Assembly: GCA_965178125.1 (NCBI GenBank)
Contig: OZ237748.1
Coordinates: 868,001-932,000 of the forward strand
Length of the DNA: 64,000 nt
Reading direction: 5' to 3'
Origin: Bilabrum cf. latius
Taxonomy: Eukaryota > Bigyra: Bicosoecida > Bigyra > Bicosoecida
The notes beneath the pieces are model-generated. The model had not been told where the DNA came from. It saw nothing but the letters and a program-made list of their open reading frames with translations, and ran no database searches. Shown in pieces: positions 33,647 through 45,981 of this stretch. How positions within the stretch are numbered: the stretch's first letter is position 1; the number at the start of each line of letters is the position of its first letter. Both the position numbers and the translations under genes were made by a program.

Positions 33647-36102
33647 TTACTTATCTGTGGCATCCAACAGCAGCTCCACGCACTCGTCATGTCCCCCCAA
33701 TCGAGCCGCCTCCAGCGGACCCACCACCCTGGTCCCGCCCGCCCCGTCCTCCACCTCTCCAGTGATAGCCAGCCCGCCCGCCAGCTTGCCCAGCCTCAGC
33801 CGTCTCTCTAGCTCCATAGGCCTGCCCTCTTCAGCTGCTTGAAACACTATCTCCGCGTCCTTCTTGGCCTCCACTGCCCTCCTGTAGTAGACGAGCCTTC
33901 TGATGCGCTTAACTCTCTTCGACACGAACGACCTAATAGCGGCAGCGGTTTCGGTCTATCCTTTTGCGTCTGCATTCTCGGCCGGAGTACGGTTACTCTG
34001 CTCTCGTGAAGGTTCAGGGCGAGGCATGGGAGGGCGCTTATAGGATGTGTGGGGAATGAATAATCGGATCTGGGAGTCACGAGGACAAGTACCGCGGGCT
34101 GCAGCAATCCGACTCGGGGGAATGTGCCACGGCAGCCCACTTTGTTCTTGATGTCCCTGCGGGCCCCTGCCTACATGAGGATGATCGCATTCTCGGTTTG
34201 ACCATCGGACGCTGCCAAGTGAAGAGGAGTTTCTCCGAACTGTGCGCGAGTCCATGGCGGGTAAAATGATATAAGTTTATTGCAAGAGTAAGATCACGCC
34301 TAAATGCAATCGATGGATATTTTGTACAGCTGTCTGATGCTACCAAATGTAGCTCCCAAGAAGGGCAATACAAGGACGCAATACCAGCCAATAGTCCCAA
34401 GATAGTTATAGTGGGAACCTATGGATGATAGTCAACACCGATGAGGCCCATCAAAGGGGCTGCCAACGGCTTCATCTTCTTTAGACATCTGGTCTGCGTA
34501 GCGTTGACCCTCCCTACTAGTAGTACAGCACATCCGGATCACATGCACGCGCATCCATACTGCCTCTCACATAATTCTGCGCATTTCCGTCTCCATTGTA
34601 TTCCATGGCTACCAGCAGAGTCTATCTAGAACAACGCGACGCCTGATGCACAGATGTTAGCCCATACTGTGATGGAACGAGGGTATGGCTGTGTGGGTGC
34701 GAATGTTACCATAGGCGCGTGTACGGCTCTGATCAATTCTACATCAACTCAATAAAAACGCAACAGATCTACATGTAAGGTGGAAATATGCGCTGAATGA
34801 TTCAAAACAAGACAACAAGCGACAGTATTTCAAGATTCGGATCCATCAACCCACTCCGTACCGCGAAACCATCCGGATTCGTATCGCTCTATTTACCCTT
34901 GAGGCGATGAATTCGGTGCCGAATAATGTTGTGATCATGCATGCACATTAATCATCCCATAAGAATGCAGCCAGTATGCGCATGACGACATTCGCAACCA
35001 ACTAGTCGCTCTCACATCATCTCCGGCATTCATATCGCAGCCATGAGCAGCAAGCACTTGCAGACATCCCGTGTGGTCACCTATTGCTGCATGATGTGCT
35101 GGCGCCCACCCATACTGCTATGAAAGGGAGGTAAAGTGAGCTTTAAATGCATGGTTTGGCCCCCGATTCCGTCCAAGGGGCCGCCACTGATAGCTAGATC
35201 TACTGTGTCCAGGATGTAAGCATGATGAACACAACATCAATCAAGCGTGTTTAACATACAAAAGTAGCAATCACATGCTGCGTCACCGTGTCCATGCGCC
35301 TAAAAGCTGCCTAAACACGCACACAATCAGAAGATTAGCCCACGGGTGCGGTTGAAGGAACAAATCTAATATGTAGTCTAGGCTCAATGGATGCTATGGG
35401 GGCGGGCCAGCAAACTATGTACGAGCTAGATAGGTGCTACAGAATACCCTGATCCATTGCACCAGACCATGAGAAACATATTGGCATATCTATCAGGATG
35501 ACATACATGATGGTGAGCGAGGGTCCAGTCAGGATTTGATGCTAATCAACTCACGTTGCCGGATACGCCCACGTCGGCGCCCCTCTCTAAGAGCAGCTAC
35601 AGGCACGCCGTCTACCCGTTCTTTGCAGCGATATATGCGGCCGTCTGGCCATACTGCATATGAGATGCATGCATGCGAAAACTGACAGAGGTGCTTAAAT
35701 GGGTGCTGGACCTTCAAATTGGTTACCTGCTGGCGCTGTAGGCAACATGTGATCTACATCGCGAGTGGGAGGACCCGGGCACGTATAGTACTACCTCCAG
35801 CCGTCGGAATTACGTGATCATTACAATAATGGACGCTTCAATTTGGTTAGTTGATAACGATCAGCGTAGTCCAAGTCACGACGCAGACTGGTTGCAAGCC
35901 GTTGTCCAGTCGCATGTATAAAGCTGGCTCCGGTAGACCCTGTCAGTGAAATAGCCAATAAATTGAAAAAGATCGCAGGTTGCTGACCCGTTCCAATAAT
36001 TCTCTCACGACATCCTTGGATTCGACGTCCGTTCCCGAATCCAACCAGGAACGAAGTTCGTCCGCCTCGCCATTCTTGGCTGCTTCTAGCATAGCATCCC
36101 CC
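33647..36102 (-). CDS. ankyrin-repeat protein with family C-terminal module (first exon missing)
   Basis: Exons on the minus strand: 36102-36009 (GDAMLEAAKNGEADELRSWL), 35653-35555 (GQTAAYIAAKNG-UAG-TACL-UAG-LLLERGADV), 35114-35016 (WAPAHHAAIGDHTGCLQVL), 34239-34141 (GETPLHLAASDGQTENAII, then LM-UAG-AGARRD) and 33997-33647. Four in-frame TAG codons lie inside ankyrin or module sequence conserved with the neighbouring gene at 30.2-32.5 kb. At LM-UAG-AGARRD the neighbour has GAG (Glu), one base away. The last exon reads RTPAENADAKG-UAG-TETAAAIRSF, colinear with TPAELADTLVRPETAAVIRSF next door, then the shared module; it ends at TAA. A close tandem paralogue of the 30.2 kb gene. Confidence 0.88.
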
Positions 36103-37085
36103 CTTCAAACAAATTTGATATAAAATACTTAATACAAATAAAATGTTGCTACGTAACTGCATTTAAGCTCATGCGCCTTGTAAAGGCAGTCGGATAAAGG
36201 GCAACTATGAGCAGCGCCCTCCACGCGACACTGAGCATACACTAAAGACCATACAGTCGTGATAAACATTACGCATTCTCACATTTTCTAAAATTTAGAG
36301 TTCGATGGTATCAAAACACTGTGATAAGACGTGCAGTGGCTGCCAGAATTCTGGCAGACGCATCATGATGGATCGTCGTCACTGTGGCACTGCGTGGCAC
36401 CTTCATCACCCTCGGGATATTCTCGCTTAGCTGCACCCATCATGGCACGCACGCAGCATAGCTCATGAGTCAAGACCGCGTTGCATCTGAATATAAGTGC
36501 CAGCATTCGCAATCAGCAGAACCCAGGGCGCAAGGACCTGCGCCACCGCCACATGTGCCGCCGGATGGAAGCACAGTTTCGTAGAAAGGTGCTTGCTTAC
36601 TTGACTGCAGAACCAGCGCCATTAGTATCCACCTGACTCGTGGGACTAATCGCGGACCCTACAATCTGTTCTGTACCGTCCGCACGACCTCTGGAGGTGG
36701 AATCGCATGGGTCCAGCTCGCGCTGTGGACAGGCACCTGCCGCCACCCAACCAACACTAGATGGTGCCAGCTCTGGCAGTGCGGGTGCTACAGGTGAGGC
36801 GGGCGACCATGTTGCCAGCGCTGGCAGTGCGGGTGCTTCAGGACACGGTTCCTAGGCATATTTCGGTCTATGCCTGGCCAACTATTTCCTTGCAGGCCTT
36901 CTCAGGTCCTGACTGGCTCCGCCAGGTGGGTCTCCTGTTCAGGGGCGCGCGTTACTTCCGTCACAGTCCTCGGGTTGTATCTGGTATTGAATTGCAAGCG
37001 AAAAATATACAACATTTTTATTCTCTCTCTCAACATTTTTATTCTCTCTCTCAAATCATGCAATACACACAAGCTGCCGAACGAA
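36103..37085. other. divergent promoter region with short direct repeats
   Basis: Lies between an ankyrin gene on minus and the LRR gene on plus. Holds an imperfect direct repeat (CTGGCAGTGCGGGTGCT, two copies in 36770-36842). Just before the LRR start it holds a perfect 21-bp direct repeat (CAACATTTTTATTCTCTCTCT class, 37012-37053). Pyrimidine-rich repeats at this spot may be part of the promoter or leader. Confidence 0.5.
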
Positions 37086-39527
37086 ATGGTCAGCTTCTTT
37101 GATTTCGACGGTGCATGCATACTCAGCAATTATGCATCTGACTTCGAGTGGTCTTGCTTCAAAGAGAGGGTCAGGGGACTAGAGGGTACTACTAGTAGAG
37201 TGGCCAGGTGCTGGATCAACACCGAAGCATTGGGACCAGACGAAATGAGAGCAATTGCGGAGGTAATACCAAAGATTCCTGCAATTGCCTGTTTTTCAAT
37301 CAGTCAGTGGGCCAAGAAACCGTCGTCGGCTGCTTTGGGGATTTTGGCGGCAGCAGCAGAACACCTCAGAGAGCTGGAGACCATTGACGCCAATGACTTT
37401 AATGTACGAGACTCGAAGTCGGCGGGATATATATCATGTATGCTTCGCAATAATGTGGTGTCGCTTAATCGTGTTTCCCTCCGCATGGGCTTCGAGCAGG
37501 GCGCTGGGATGGATCTCGTGAGGTCCCTGTCTCAGTGCAAGAACCTCTCGACCGTCCGCTTGAGCAGGCAAAGCGGTGGAAACGAGACTGAAGCGAGTTC
37601 GGCTCTAATTGAATGCACTGGTAGGCTGCCTTCGCTTCGCGTGCTGAGCTTCTACGGCGTTTCGTCAACGAGCGTAGTCGCCAGGGCAATCGCAGACTGC
37701 AGGGGCACACTCGTGGAGGTCGAGGGGAAGGAAATGACCAGGTCAAAGAAGGAGGGAAGCGCGTCCTGCTGGCGTGCACTATCGTCGTGCGCGTCACTGC
37801 TGAAGATCACGTGGCCAGCTCCCCTGGCGTCGGACCTGGAGGGGCAGACCGCCTTGGAAGCTTGCCTGAGAGTGCATGAGGGGGTCGAGGAGGTAGTGCT
37901 GGGGAGCTTTGGGAACAACGCAGGTGACAGACGCGAAGTGGTATGCTTTCAATCCGAGGTGAACGGCATTCTATCCAATCCCAGGTGCAAGCTGAAAGGC
38001 CTTACTGTGAGTTGCCGCGTGGGAGAGGGCGACCAGTAGCATCTAGGTCGACTGTTGGCTGCCGGTGTGTCGAGCCTGGTGCGACTTAAGGTAAGGCAGC
38101 TTGGAAGTGCCGGTGTTTTGGCAGTAGGTCGCGGTTTACAATCATGCGGATGCAGGTTGCGCGAGCTGGCGCTCCAGTCCTGTAGCAGTGAGATCAGCGG
38201 GTGGGCGGCGCTGGGGGTTGCACTAAGTGGTCACGAGACGTTGAAGAAGTTGGTGGTCACTGGTAGCAATATGCAAGGGGGGGGCGCGTATCATTCGGAT
38301 GACGTCTTTCAGAGATTGGCGGATAACGTGGTCTTGGAAGAGCTGGACCTGCGGGAGAATTACGAGTTGGGGCGGGAATAGTACGCTGCACTGCATGAGT
38401 CGTTGCTAGGGAATGACACCATCAGGAAGGTGTGGACCAGCGAAAGGGTGGGTGAGGATGCGTAGTCGCTCATTAACTTGCTGCAGGAGAATCATTCAAT
38501 GGAAGTTCTTGGCTTCAACATTCCCTTGGATGGTACCACACCTGCCTCTATGGGGATGGGACGCGCCCTCGAGTCTAACTAGTCCCTTCGTTAGATGGAA
38601 GTCATGGTGGCGGCGCCAAAGGGCCTGGATGCCTTACCTGCAATCCTTGCCTCCCACCCCCACATGGAGAGGCTGAGCATTGTCAAATATGATGCTGTGG
38701 AGGTGCCGCCGGCGGCCATAGCTGCGGTGATCAAGGCGATCGAAGACAGCTGCCCGGGGATGAAACATGTAGATTGGGCGACAGGCGTCCTGGATGCATC
38801 AGATTCTAGCATGGCCAAGGTCCTTGGGACAGACAGGACACACATTGTCAGGCAGTGGATGGGCCAGGAGCCCACCCCGCAGAGGGCTGCAGGTGCCCTC
38901 CGCACGCTGGGTGGCAGGTTCAGAGACAGCCTAGATTCACATGAGGTCTGCAGGTACGCTGCCGGGGCACTCAAAGGGGCATTAGTGGCGAACGATGCGG
39001 GCGGATGCATCATCGTGGCATCTGCGTGCGCGGACGGGGTGCGGGAGAATGACGATGACAAGGACGACGAGAGTCGCGGATTCTTGATCGATGTGTCAGG
39101 ATGGGAGGGGTCGGGTCTGTGGTAGGCTGGGCAAGCCGTGGTAGGCAGGCATTTGGGGTGCGAGAGGGGCGCGGAGGAAGGACAGTGGGTGGGTGCCGTG
39201 AGAAGATGCGAGGAGATGGTGCAGTATGAGGCGATGAGGAGGCAGAGGGCCATGGCCAGGTGGATGCAGGCAGTGACGGCACGTCGGGACGCGGGGTACA
39301 TCTTTAGGTGCGCAAGGGACGGGAGGCCACTGGAGCTGGGGAAGCGGCTGAGGCTGGGGGCTAAGACGGGGGCACTGGCTGTGAAGGGCGAGTTGGAGGT
39401 GCAGGTGGGTGGAATGATGGTGAGGAGGACGGTGACGCCCCTCGGGGCAGCCAAGTTGGGAGGGCATGACGAGTGCGTGAGACTGCTAGAGGATGCAATG
39501 GGGCGGATCAAGCTGCTGTAGGGGTGA
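37086..39527 (+). CDS. leucine-rich-repeat protein with the ankyrin-family C-terminal module; seven in-frame UAG
   Basis: A single frame from ATG 37086 (MVSFFDFDGACILSNYASDF) to TGA 39525-39527, 813 residues, with TAG at 38037, 38379, 38463, 38580, 38592, 39123 and 39519. The frame also extends upstream to an earlier ATG at 36870. The body has ribonuclease-inhibitor-type leucine-rich repeats (LEELDLRENYELGRE-UAG-YAALHESL; VGEDA-UAG-SLINLLQENHSM), where the repeat pattern runs through the UAG codons. The C terminus carries the module seen in the ankyrin genes: WMQAVTARRDAGYIFRCARD, GRPLELGKRLRLG, AAKLGGHDECVRLLEDA. So the same tail is attached to two different repeat scaffolds. Probably an interaction or receptor-like cytosolic protein; function unknown. 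Confidence 0.85.
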
Positions 39528-40374
39528 CGTGTGACGTGTGACCAGGCAATCCGATGTGGTACCGTGTGGGTGGCTAGGGTTGTTTTACATTGAGCTCACC
39601 GAGGCAGCGTGGGCAAATTTGCATTTAAGCTCGGCAGTAGAACATCCGGATTCATCAGGCTCACAAGTCACGCCCCAGTTGCTATTTGTCGGATCCCGTG
39701 CTGGCAATTCACGCCTTGTGTCGCCACCGTAGTCTTTACCACCACATGCCACCGCCTTCCGTAGCAACTTTTTTGTCTGCTGGCCCAGTAAACCCTTGCT
39801 CAGACCCCTAGGCCCTGCTTTCTCCAGTGATCCTGCACGCCGCCCAGTACCATCACCCCCCCTTCATCCCGTGTAGTCCTAGTTCCATCCTTAGGTAACC
39901 CCGCTAAACAATCTTAATACTGGGTTTATCAAATCCGACTTCCGTATCACATTCATCGCCAGGTATAGCACGACCAGCCCAAAAACCACGCGTTGATCCA
40001 CCCGTGTAGCAAGCCGAACCGATCCAGCAGAGGCACTAGAGCGGGCAATTGCTCGGCGCATCCTGAAGATGGTTCGCTCAGCAGCAACTTCAAGTCAGCC
40101 CTTATCTAGAGGTTATGGGTGAGTTCCAAGACGTAGGCCATGGTCCGCCCATGCCTTCCTCTATCTTGCCCTTCTCCTCTGAAGTTCGACTGGCCCAGTC
40201 ACCGGAGACCCACTCTGCCTGAAGATTAGGTGACTGCAGCGATGACTCTCGACGAGTCATCTCCACAGCCACCTTGTCAGTCAGCTCTGGAGTAGGGGAA
40301 CAGGAACGAGGGTAAATACCCGCACGAACACGAAGGATCAATCGTCCAATAGAGCCAAGTGATAAAATGTGTGG
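39528..40374. other. intergenic, nothing recognised
   Basis: Short open frames on both strands without recognisable motifs, followed by the left edge of retroelement copy 1. Confidence 0.5.
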
Positions 40375-41730
40375 GGGTCTGATATTTTGTGGACTTACTC
40401 AAAAGCGCACGCTATCACGAAGAAACATCTGGAACGAGGGCCCGGGACCTACCAGACTTCACGCTTCAGCTGCAATGGCCTAAACCACCTAAGCTCCACC
40501 CTGAGGACCCATTTCCCCCTGGGGAGCGCCATCGTTCACGTTCCCTCCGGCGCCCGCTGCCGGCACCCCGTCCTGCTGCCCGTTCTGAGCCAACCCTGCC
40601 TTGACGTTGGCGATCGCCACGGCGAGGTTGTTGTTTTCGGCTGCCCCTACAGACAGGCTGGCAAAGTCCTCCTGGACCGCCCTTGCGAGCGCCCGTTTGG
40701 CCTTCGCTGCAGCCCTCCTCGATCCCTTCGAGACAAAATCGAGGATCCTTGAGTGGTCCTGCATGACCCGTGAGTACATAGTGTGGTACACACGCTGTTC
40801 CCCGTGCACGTGCTGGTGCTAGGCGGCGACAAGAGAGGCGAGACTTTGCCACATTAGACCACGAGAGGCGCGCGTTGGCCGGACGAGTCGAAACCCGCCG
40901 CCCTGTGTCCTCCTACCTCTTCTTCCGCAGCTTATCGAGCACATACAGGAACTCGACCTACTTCTCTCCGATTCCCCCCAACACGTCCACCACAAAGGGT
41001 ACGACCCGCGCGCCACTGCACACCGCCCCTTCCTGTGTCCTCACAGCCCCTGGACACCACTTGTCTTCTCCTGCGATCCGGACGCCGAGCGCTCCGATGT
41101 CGACGGGCCTGCCGTAGCTGATCAGCTTCGTGGCATGCGCGGCCCGCAAAGCAGACCCCTCTTGCCAGTCGCTGCCAATCCTCCACGACGAGCGGTCCCA
41201 CCGGTAAGTTGCCGCAGTGGAATCAACCACCGTGGTATCGATGAGATAAACCGTCCCCTCGTGCTCAAAGAACAGGTCGCCTCGTGGCACGAGCGGACCG
41301 CGCCGACCCGGCAGCCGGGCCACTTGGCCCTCTGGCTCCCGGATAGGGCGTCTGCCCGTGGCCTCGCGGACCACCTGCTCGAGCACGTTGAGCACCCGGA
41401 AGTGCCTGCGGCCTGGAAGGCCTCCGCAGGCTCGCTTGTCCTTGCACGTGGCACCGTGGCGAGCTGACTAGATCAGCTCGACTACCTTGCCCTGCTTCCG
41501 GCACCCCGGGCAGATCTGTGTGACGCGCTACGCCTCCTCACATGCACCGTGCGTTGCCCCAAGAGGTTGTGGGGGACAGCTGCACGGCTATGGGATGGCG
41601 AGACGCGGGCAGAACATGCCCTAGGCATCTTGAGGCTGGACTCGGCTCAGGACAGAGAGCGGCGCATGCAGCCAAGACCCGGCTCCTTGGGACCTGGCGA
41701 ATTTGTGATTTATAATTAATGCAGTGTACT
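40375..41730 (-). mobile_element. non-LTR retroelement 3' end, copy 1 (5'-truncated, frameshifted)
   Basis: Minus-strand coding remnant. The region near 41395-40958 encodes a nuclease-like segment (DLFFEHEGTVYLIDTTVVDS; SGARVVPFVVDVLGGIGEK) of the sort found after reverse transcriptases in protist LINE-type elements. It continues through TAG as VEFLYVLDKLRKKR and, after a frame change near 40820-40855, as HGEQRVYHTMYSRVMQDHSR, reaching TGA at 40459 through two more TAG codons. Compared with copy 2 it lacks two bases in the CxxC region (RCHVC in copy 2), so it is broken there. No reverse transcriptase motifs remain. Assignment to a LINE-like element is by family resemblance, not a search. Confidence 0.6.
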
Positions 41731-41773
41731 TTACCAGTGTACGCCCTCATAGTGCGTAGTTTATGGAATCGTG

Positions 41774-43945
41774 ATGACAGAGCAACGTGTGCGATACTAT
41801 TTTTATTACAAACTGTTTTCACCGTTCCGTCAAGACATAGCTATCTTACGCTTGCAAGACGAACGCATTCGGCAGTTCGTAGTTGCGAACACGGACGTGA
41901 GAAATTGCTCATTGGCTTGACAATCATCCTCGCAGCCATGCAATATAGTCATTAAATGTGATGTTAATTGTACCCATCTTGGGATGACCATACTTAGCGT
42001 GCCCTGTCCTACTGCATCTTGGAACTATCATCCTCGTCTTCGCACCGTGCAACCTCTGCTTCGCAGGCCTTGCTGGAAGCATTTATCCAAAAGGATTTGC
42101 CTGTGTGGTTTTGGAATATGTTGAGAGACGTTCGAGTGGACTTTACGTGCACTGTTAGTTCTTGGTCCAAGATACGTGCTCCATGCTACATCGCCCCTGC
42201 AGCCCGCAATTATATCGTGCTTAGGATTAAAACGTCATCAATATATTCGCATTTTTGCAGAAATTCGTATGGGGATTTGACAAGTGGTCACACTTTGCTA
42301 CTTCGATGCAAGTATGTCAGGCTGCTAACCTGCTACTGTCATGGGGCGTACCCCCCGTGAGTCCAATGGGAAATTTGGTTCAGTTATTGAGCAAGCAGGC
42401 ACGGGAGGCGGAGTCTTGGGTGTAAAATAGTATTCCACTCATCAAACACACAAAACAGTGATGTCTGCAAATTGCAAACTCTTTCCATAACGTGTTCAAT
42501 TGTTCGGGATGTTAACATCTATGTTTTCCCCACTGCAGGAACTGTACACTCTGCCTTTTGCTGGCTTGAGATGTCAAATTATGCACGGCGCGGATATATT
42601 CTCGAACGTCAGTTACTTGTACCGCATGTTAGCTCTGCTTTATTGCTTGGCTCCAAGACAACTTGTACAGGCACACGTTCGCTGGCATGTCTGTATGCAA
42701 ATATTAACAGTATTTGCGAGTGCCCTCCTCTGTAACAGTTGCGCATAGCGGCAATTACTGGTTTGTATGAAAATGATTATCAGTTAACCTTGAAAGAATA
42801 CACAACGCTGGGATTGTCAACGGGTCACCTTTTACATCTCCTTTCAGCTAGGTGCTTGCAACTGAAGTGTTCCGCAGCAATTCAGCCTGCTGAGATACAT
42901 ATCATCATTTGAAACTGATAGCTTGCAGCGATCTGTGAATTTGATGCTGGATGCAGGCAGCTTCGTAGACACTAGGTATACTGTAAGACAATTGCTGCTC
43001 GAAACAATATGGTGATCGCTATGCTAGGTTACAGAGTGGGATAGATCGATTCCCTCTTTTATTAATCTTTTACCCAATGCAGGTGCAAAGACAGTTGGTA
43101 TCGTACATAATCATGTGCACGGCTGCCGATCAAACATGTCCAAGCCATGCATTGCATGATGTGTTGGGTCGCGGAGGAGACCCAGACATAGTGGGAGCGG
43201 AGACAACAGTTTCCTGCAGTGTGGATGGCCATCTGCAGTAGTTACTGCGACACGGGGCGAATCCCAACTAGCTTGACCGTGTAAGAGTGTATGCACTAGG
43301 CCTGATCTGCACACTTTGAATGTCGCAACTGCGGCGTAAATCGTTAAATTTGTGTTGACTGTTATACAATGCTGTCCACAGAATGGGGTGCCGCTCATTG
43401 TTAAATTGGTATGGGACTTCCGCTTTGCTGATCTTATGCACGCGCTTGCATATGGTGCTACGATTGACGGGTTTTCCGCAAAATGGGATACCGGGGGTGT
43501 CATGGTCAAGAAGCCGCCAAAGGGCGTTAGTGCAGCACCCGTCTGGTTTAGTGAGATGCTTACGTAGTGTCGGGGAAACGAGCAGGTGCTGTTACGAAGT
43601 ATGCTTGATTTCAAGCGAATACAAGTAGATAGCCGGGGATGCGTGCGAACTGCGCTCCTGCCTGGGGACCCAAGGCAGAGAGCAAATGCCCTGCTGGTGT
43701 TTCGAAGGGCACATGAGGCGCACCGTGACGCTGCAATGCTTTTTAAAGCAGCTGCTGAAGGCAGGCCGATGGAACTCGCTAAGCGGTTTAGATTAGGGAA
43801 ATTAGCCGGCGGCTTGCAGCGGCGTGGCAGGCTTGCACTTCCTCATGGCAAAGTCCTACTGGCTACTCCACTGGAAGCAGCTCGAATGGGTGGCCATTTG
43901 GACTGCGTTGCTGTATTAGAATCTAAAATAGCACCCGGGCGCTGA
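41774..43945 (+). CDS. divergent ankyrin-family protein, complete gene model, about 413 residues
   Basis: Seven phase-0 exons: 41774-41896 (MTEQRVRYYFYYKLFSPFRQ), 42067-42153, 42261-42356, 42539-42607, 42878-42982, 43083-43280 and 43382-43945, with GT..CAG borders that match the paralogue at 46-48 kb exon by exon. Early exons are weak ankyrin-like repeats (ANLLLSWGVPP, LRCQIMHGADI, LLRHGANPN). In-frame TAG: two in exon 6 and one in exon 7. The last exon contains the family module: FRRAHEAHRDAAMLFKAAAE, GRPMELAKRFRLGKLAGG and AARMGGHLDCVAVLE, ending at TGA. It starts about 45 bp after the end of retroelement copy 1. Function unknown; likely a protein-interaction scaffold. Confidence 0.82.
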
Positions 43946-44090
43946 CTTCGTCCGCAAGAGGTCATGGGCTAGCCGTACCAAAAGGATGCTTACGAATGTG
44001 ATGTTGGTATGCTCTAAGTACTAATATGTATGGATTATCCAAGGATCCGGATTGCTGGATAAACCAATCAAGCGAGAAGCTCTGTCCAAG

Positions 44091-44560
44091 TCATGCAACA
44101 ACCACGAACGAGTGCAAGTACGCATTTGCAGTACCATAGTACAGCTCCCAGTCAGCTGGCTCGGCGGCCTTTGTATTCCTCGTGAAGAGGCCAGCCATTA
44201 CTAGCCTGGGGACCACCTTTCCGATGGTGGTCAGGGCAGTAGCAGCATCTGCACACTATACCCGATCGCGATTTTCAAGCATTCGCACAGGATCTACTGG
44301 CGCTGGTATCACTGCTTTGGCCGGATCCCTGCGGAAACCTTTTAGTATGGCCCTCTCAAGTTCTTCCTAGGCGTCAACTTGACGAAGGTCAAGGTAAAAT
44401 CCTGGAAGAGATGCGGTTGCGGGGAGAAATGCTCTACCAAGTTTTGGTATTTAAGGAGACAGAGTCTGATTCGTTGTTGACGTCAAATGAGATGATAAGC
44501 GTCTGTGCGATGAGGATGGCTCTGCGAAGAAGGAGAACGCCGCAACACCTTGTCCGTAGG
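44091..44560 (-). pseudogene. partial copy of the 48.5 kb unknown gene
   Basis: From about 44400 to TGA 44091 the minus strand reads DA-UAG-EELERAILKGF, RMLENRDRV-UAG-CADAA, TTIGKVVPRLVMAGLF, EPADWELYYGTAN. The last two match the gene at 48501-49064 closely. The 5' part differs, and its upstream sequence (about 44454-44566) is shared in inverted form with 59906-60022. It may be a spliced gene whose exon borders I could not resolve, or a decayed copy. Confidence 0.5.
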
Positions 44561-44564
44561 TGGG

Positions 44565-45925
44565 GGGGAATCTGATATTTTGTGGACTCAACTCAAAAGC
44601 GCACGCTATCACGAAGAAACATCTGGAACGAGGGCCCGGGACCTACCAGACTTCACGCTTCAGCTGCAATGGCCTAAACCACCTAAGCTCCACCCTGGGG
44701 ACCCATTTCCCCCTGGGGAGCGTCAGCGTTCACGTTCCCTCCGGCGCCCGCTGCCGGCACCCCGTCCTGCTGCCCGTTCTGAGCCAACCCTGCCTTGACG
44801 TTGGCGATCGCCACGGCGAGGTTGTTGTTTTCGGCTGCCCCTACAGACAGGCTGGCAAAGTCCTCCCGGACCGCCCTTGCGAGCGCCCGTTTGGCCTTCG
44901 CTGCAGCCCTCCTCGATCCCTTCGAGACAAAATCGAGGATCCTTGAGTGGTCCTGCATGACCCGTGAGTACATAGTGTGGTACACACGCTGTTCCCCGTG
45001 CACGTGCTGGTGCTAGGCGGCAACGGAGAGGCGAGCCTTTGCCACAGAAGACCACGAGAGGCGTGCGTTGGCCGGACGAGTCGAAACCCGCCGCCCTTTG
45101 TCCTCCTACCTCTTCTTCCGCAGCTTATCGAGCACATACAGGAACTCGACCTACTTCTCTCCGATTCCCCCCAACACGTCCACCACAAAGGGTACGACCC
45201 GCGCGCCACTGCGTACCGCCCCTTTCTGCGTCCTCACGGTCCCAGGACACCACTTGTCTTCTCCTCCGATCCGGACGCCGAGCGCTCCGAGGTCGACGGG
45301 CCTGCCGTAGCTGGCCAGCTTCGTGGCATGCGCGGCCCGCAAAGCAGACCCCTCTTGCCAGTCGCTGCCAATCCTCCACGAGGGGCGGTCCCACCGGTAA
45401 GTTGCCGCAGTGGAATCAACCACCGTGACATCGATGAGATAAGCCGTCCCCTCGTGCTCAAAGAACAGGTCGCCTCGTGGCACGAGCGGACCGCGCCGAC
45501 CCGGCAGCCGGGCCACTTGGCCCTCTGGCTCCCGGATAGGGCGTCTGCCCGTGGCCTCGCGGACCACCTGCTCGAGCACGTTGAGCACCCGGAAGTGCCT
45601 GCGGCCTGGAAGGCCTCCGCAGACACGCTTGTCCTTGCATACGTGGCACCGTGGCGAGCTGACTAGATCAGCTCGACTACCTTGCCCTGCTTCCGGCACC
45701 CCAGGCAGGTCTGCGTGACGCGCCACGCCTCCCCACATGCACCGTGCGTTGCCCCAAGAGGTTGTGGGGGACAGCTGCACGGCTATGGGATGGCGAGACG
45801 CGGGCAGAACATGCCCCGGGCATCTTCAGGCTGGACTCGGCTCAGGACAGAGAGCGGCGCATGCAGCCTAGACTCGGCTCCTTGGGACCTGGCGAATTTG
45901 TGATTATTGATTTATGCAGTGTACT
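44565..45925 (-). mobile_element. non-LTR retroelement 3' end, copy 2 (5'-truncated)
   Basis: About 95 percent identical by eye to copy 1. An intact frame 45780-45151 encodes RCHVCKDKRVCGGLPGRRH, then LEQVVREATGRRPIREPEG and GDLFFEHEGTAYLIDVTVVD, continuing through TAG into VEFLYVLDKLRKKR. The terminal helical part (HGEQRVYHTMYSRVMQDHSR) is in another frame. Both copies could be joined by removing GTGGCAAAG..GCCTAG (34 bp in copy 1, 33 bp in copy 2). An in-frame TGA lies just upstream of 45780, so the copy is truncated. Confidence 0.6.
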
Positions 45926-45981
45926 TTACAAAAACCTGGCCGTGTCGGTGTATGGTCGGTGGTGGTATATTTTTTAGTGTA

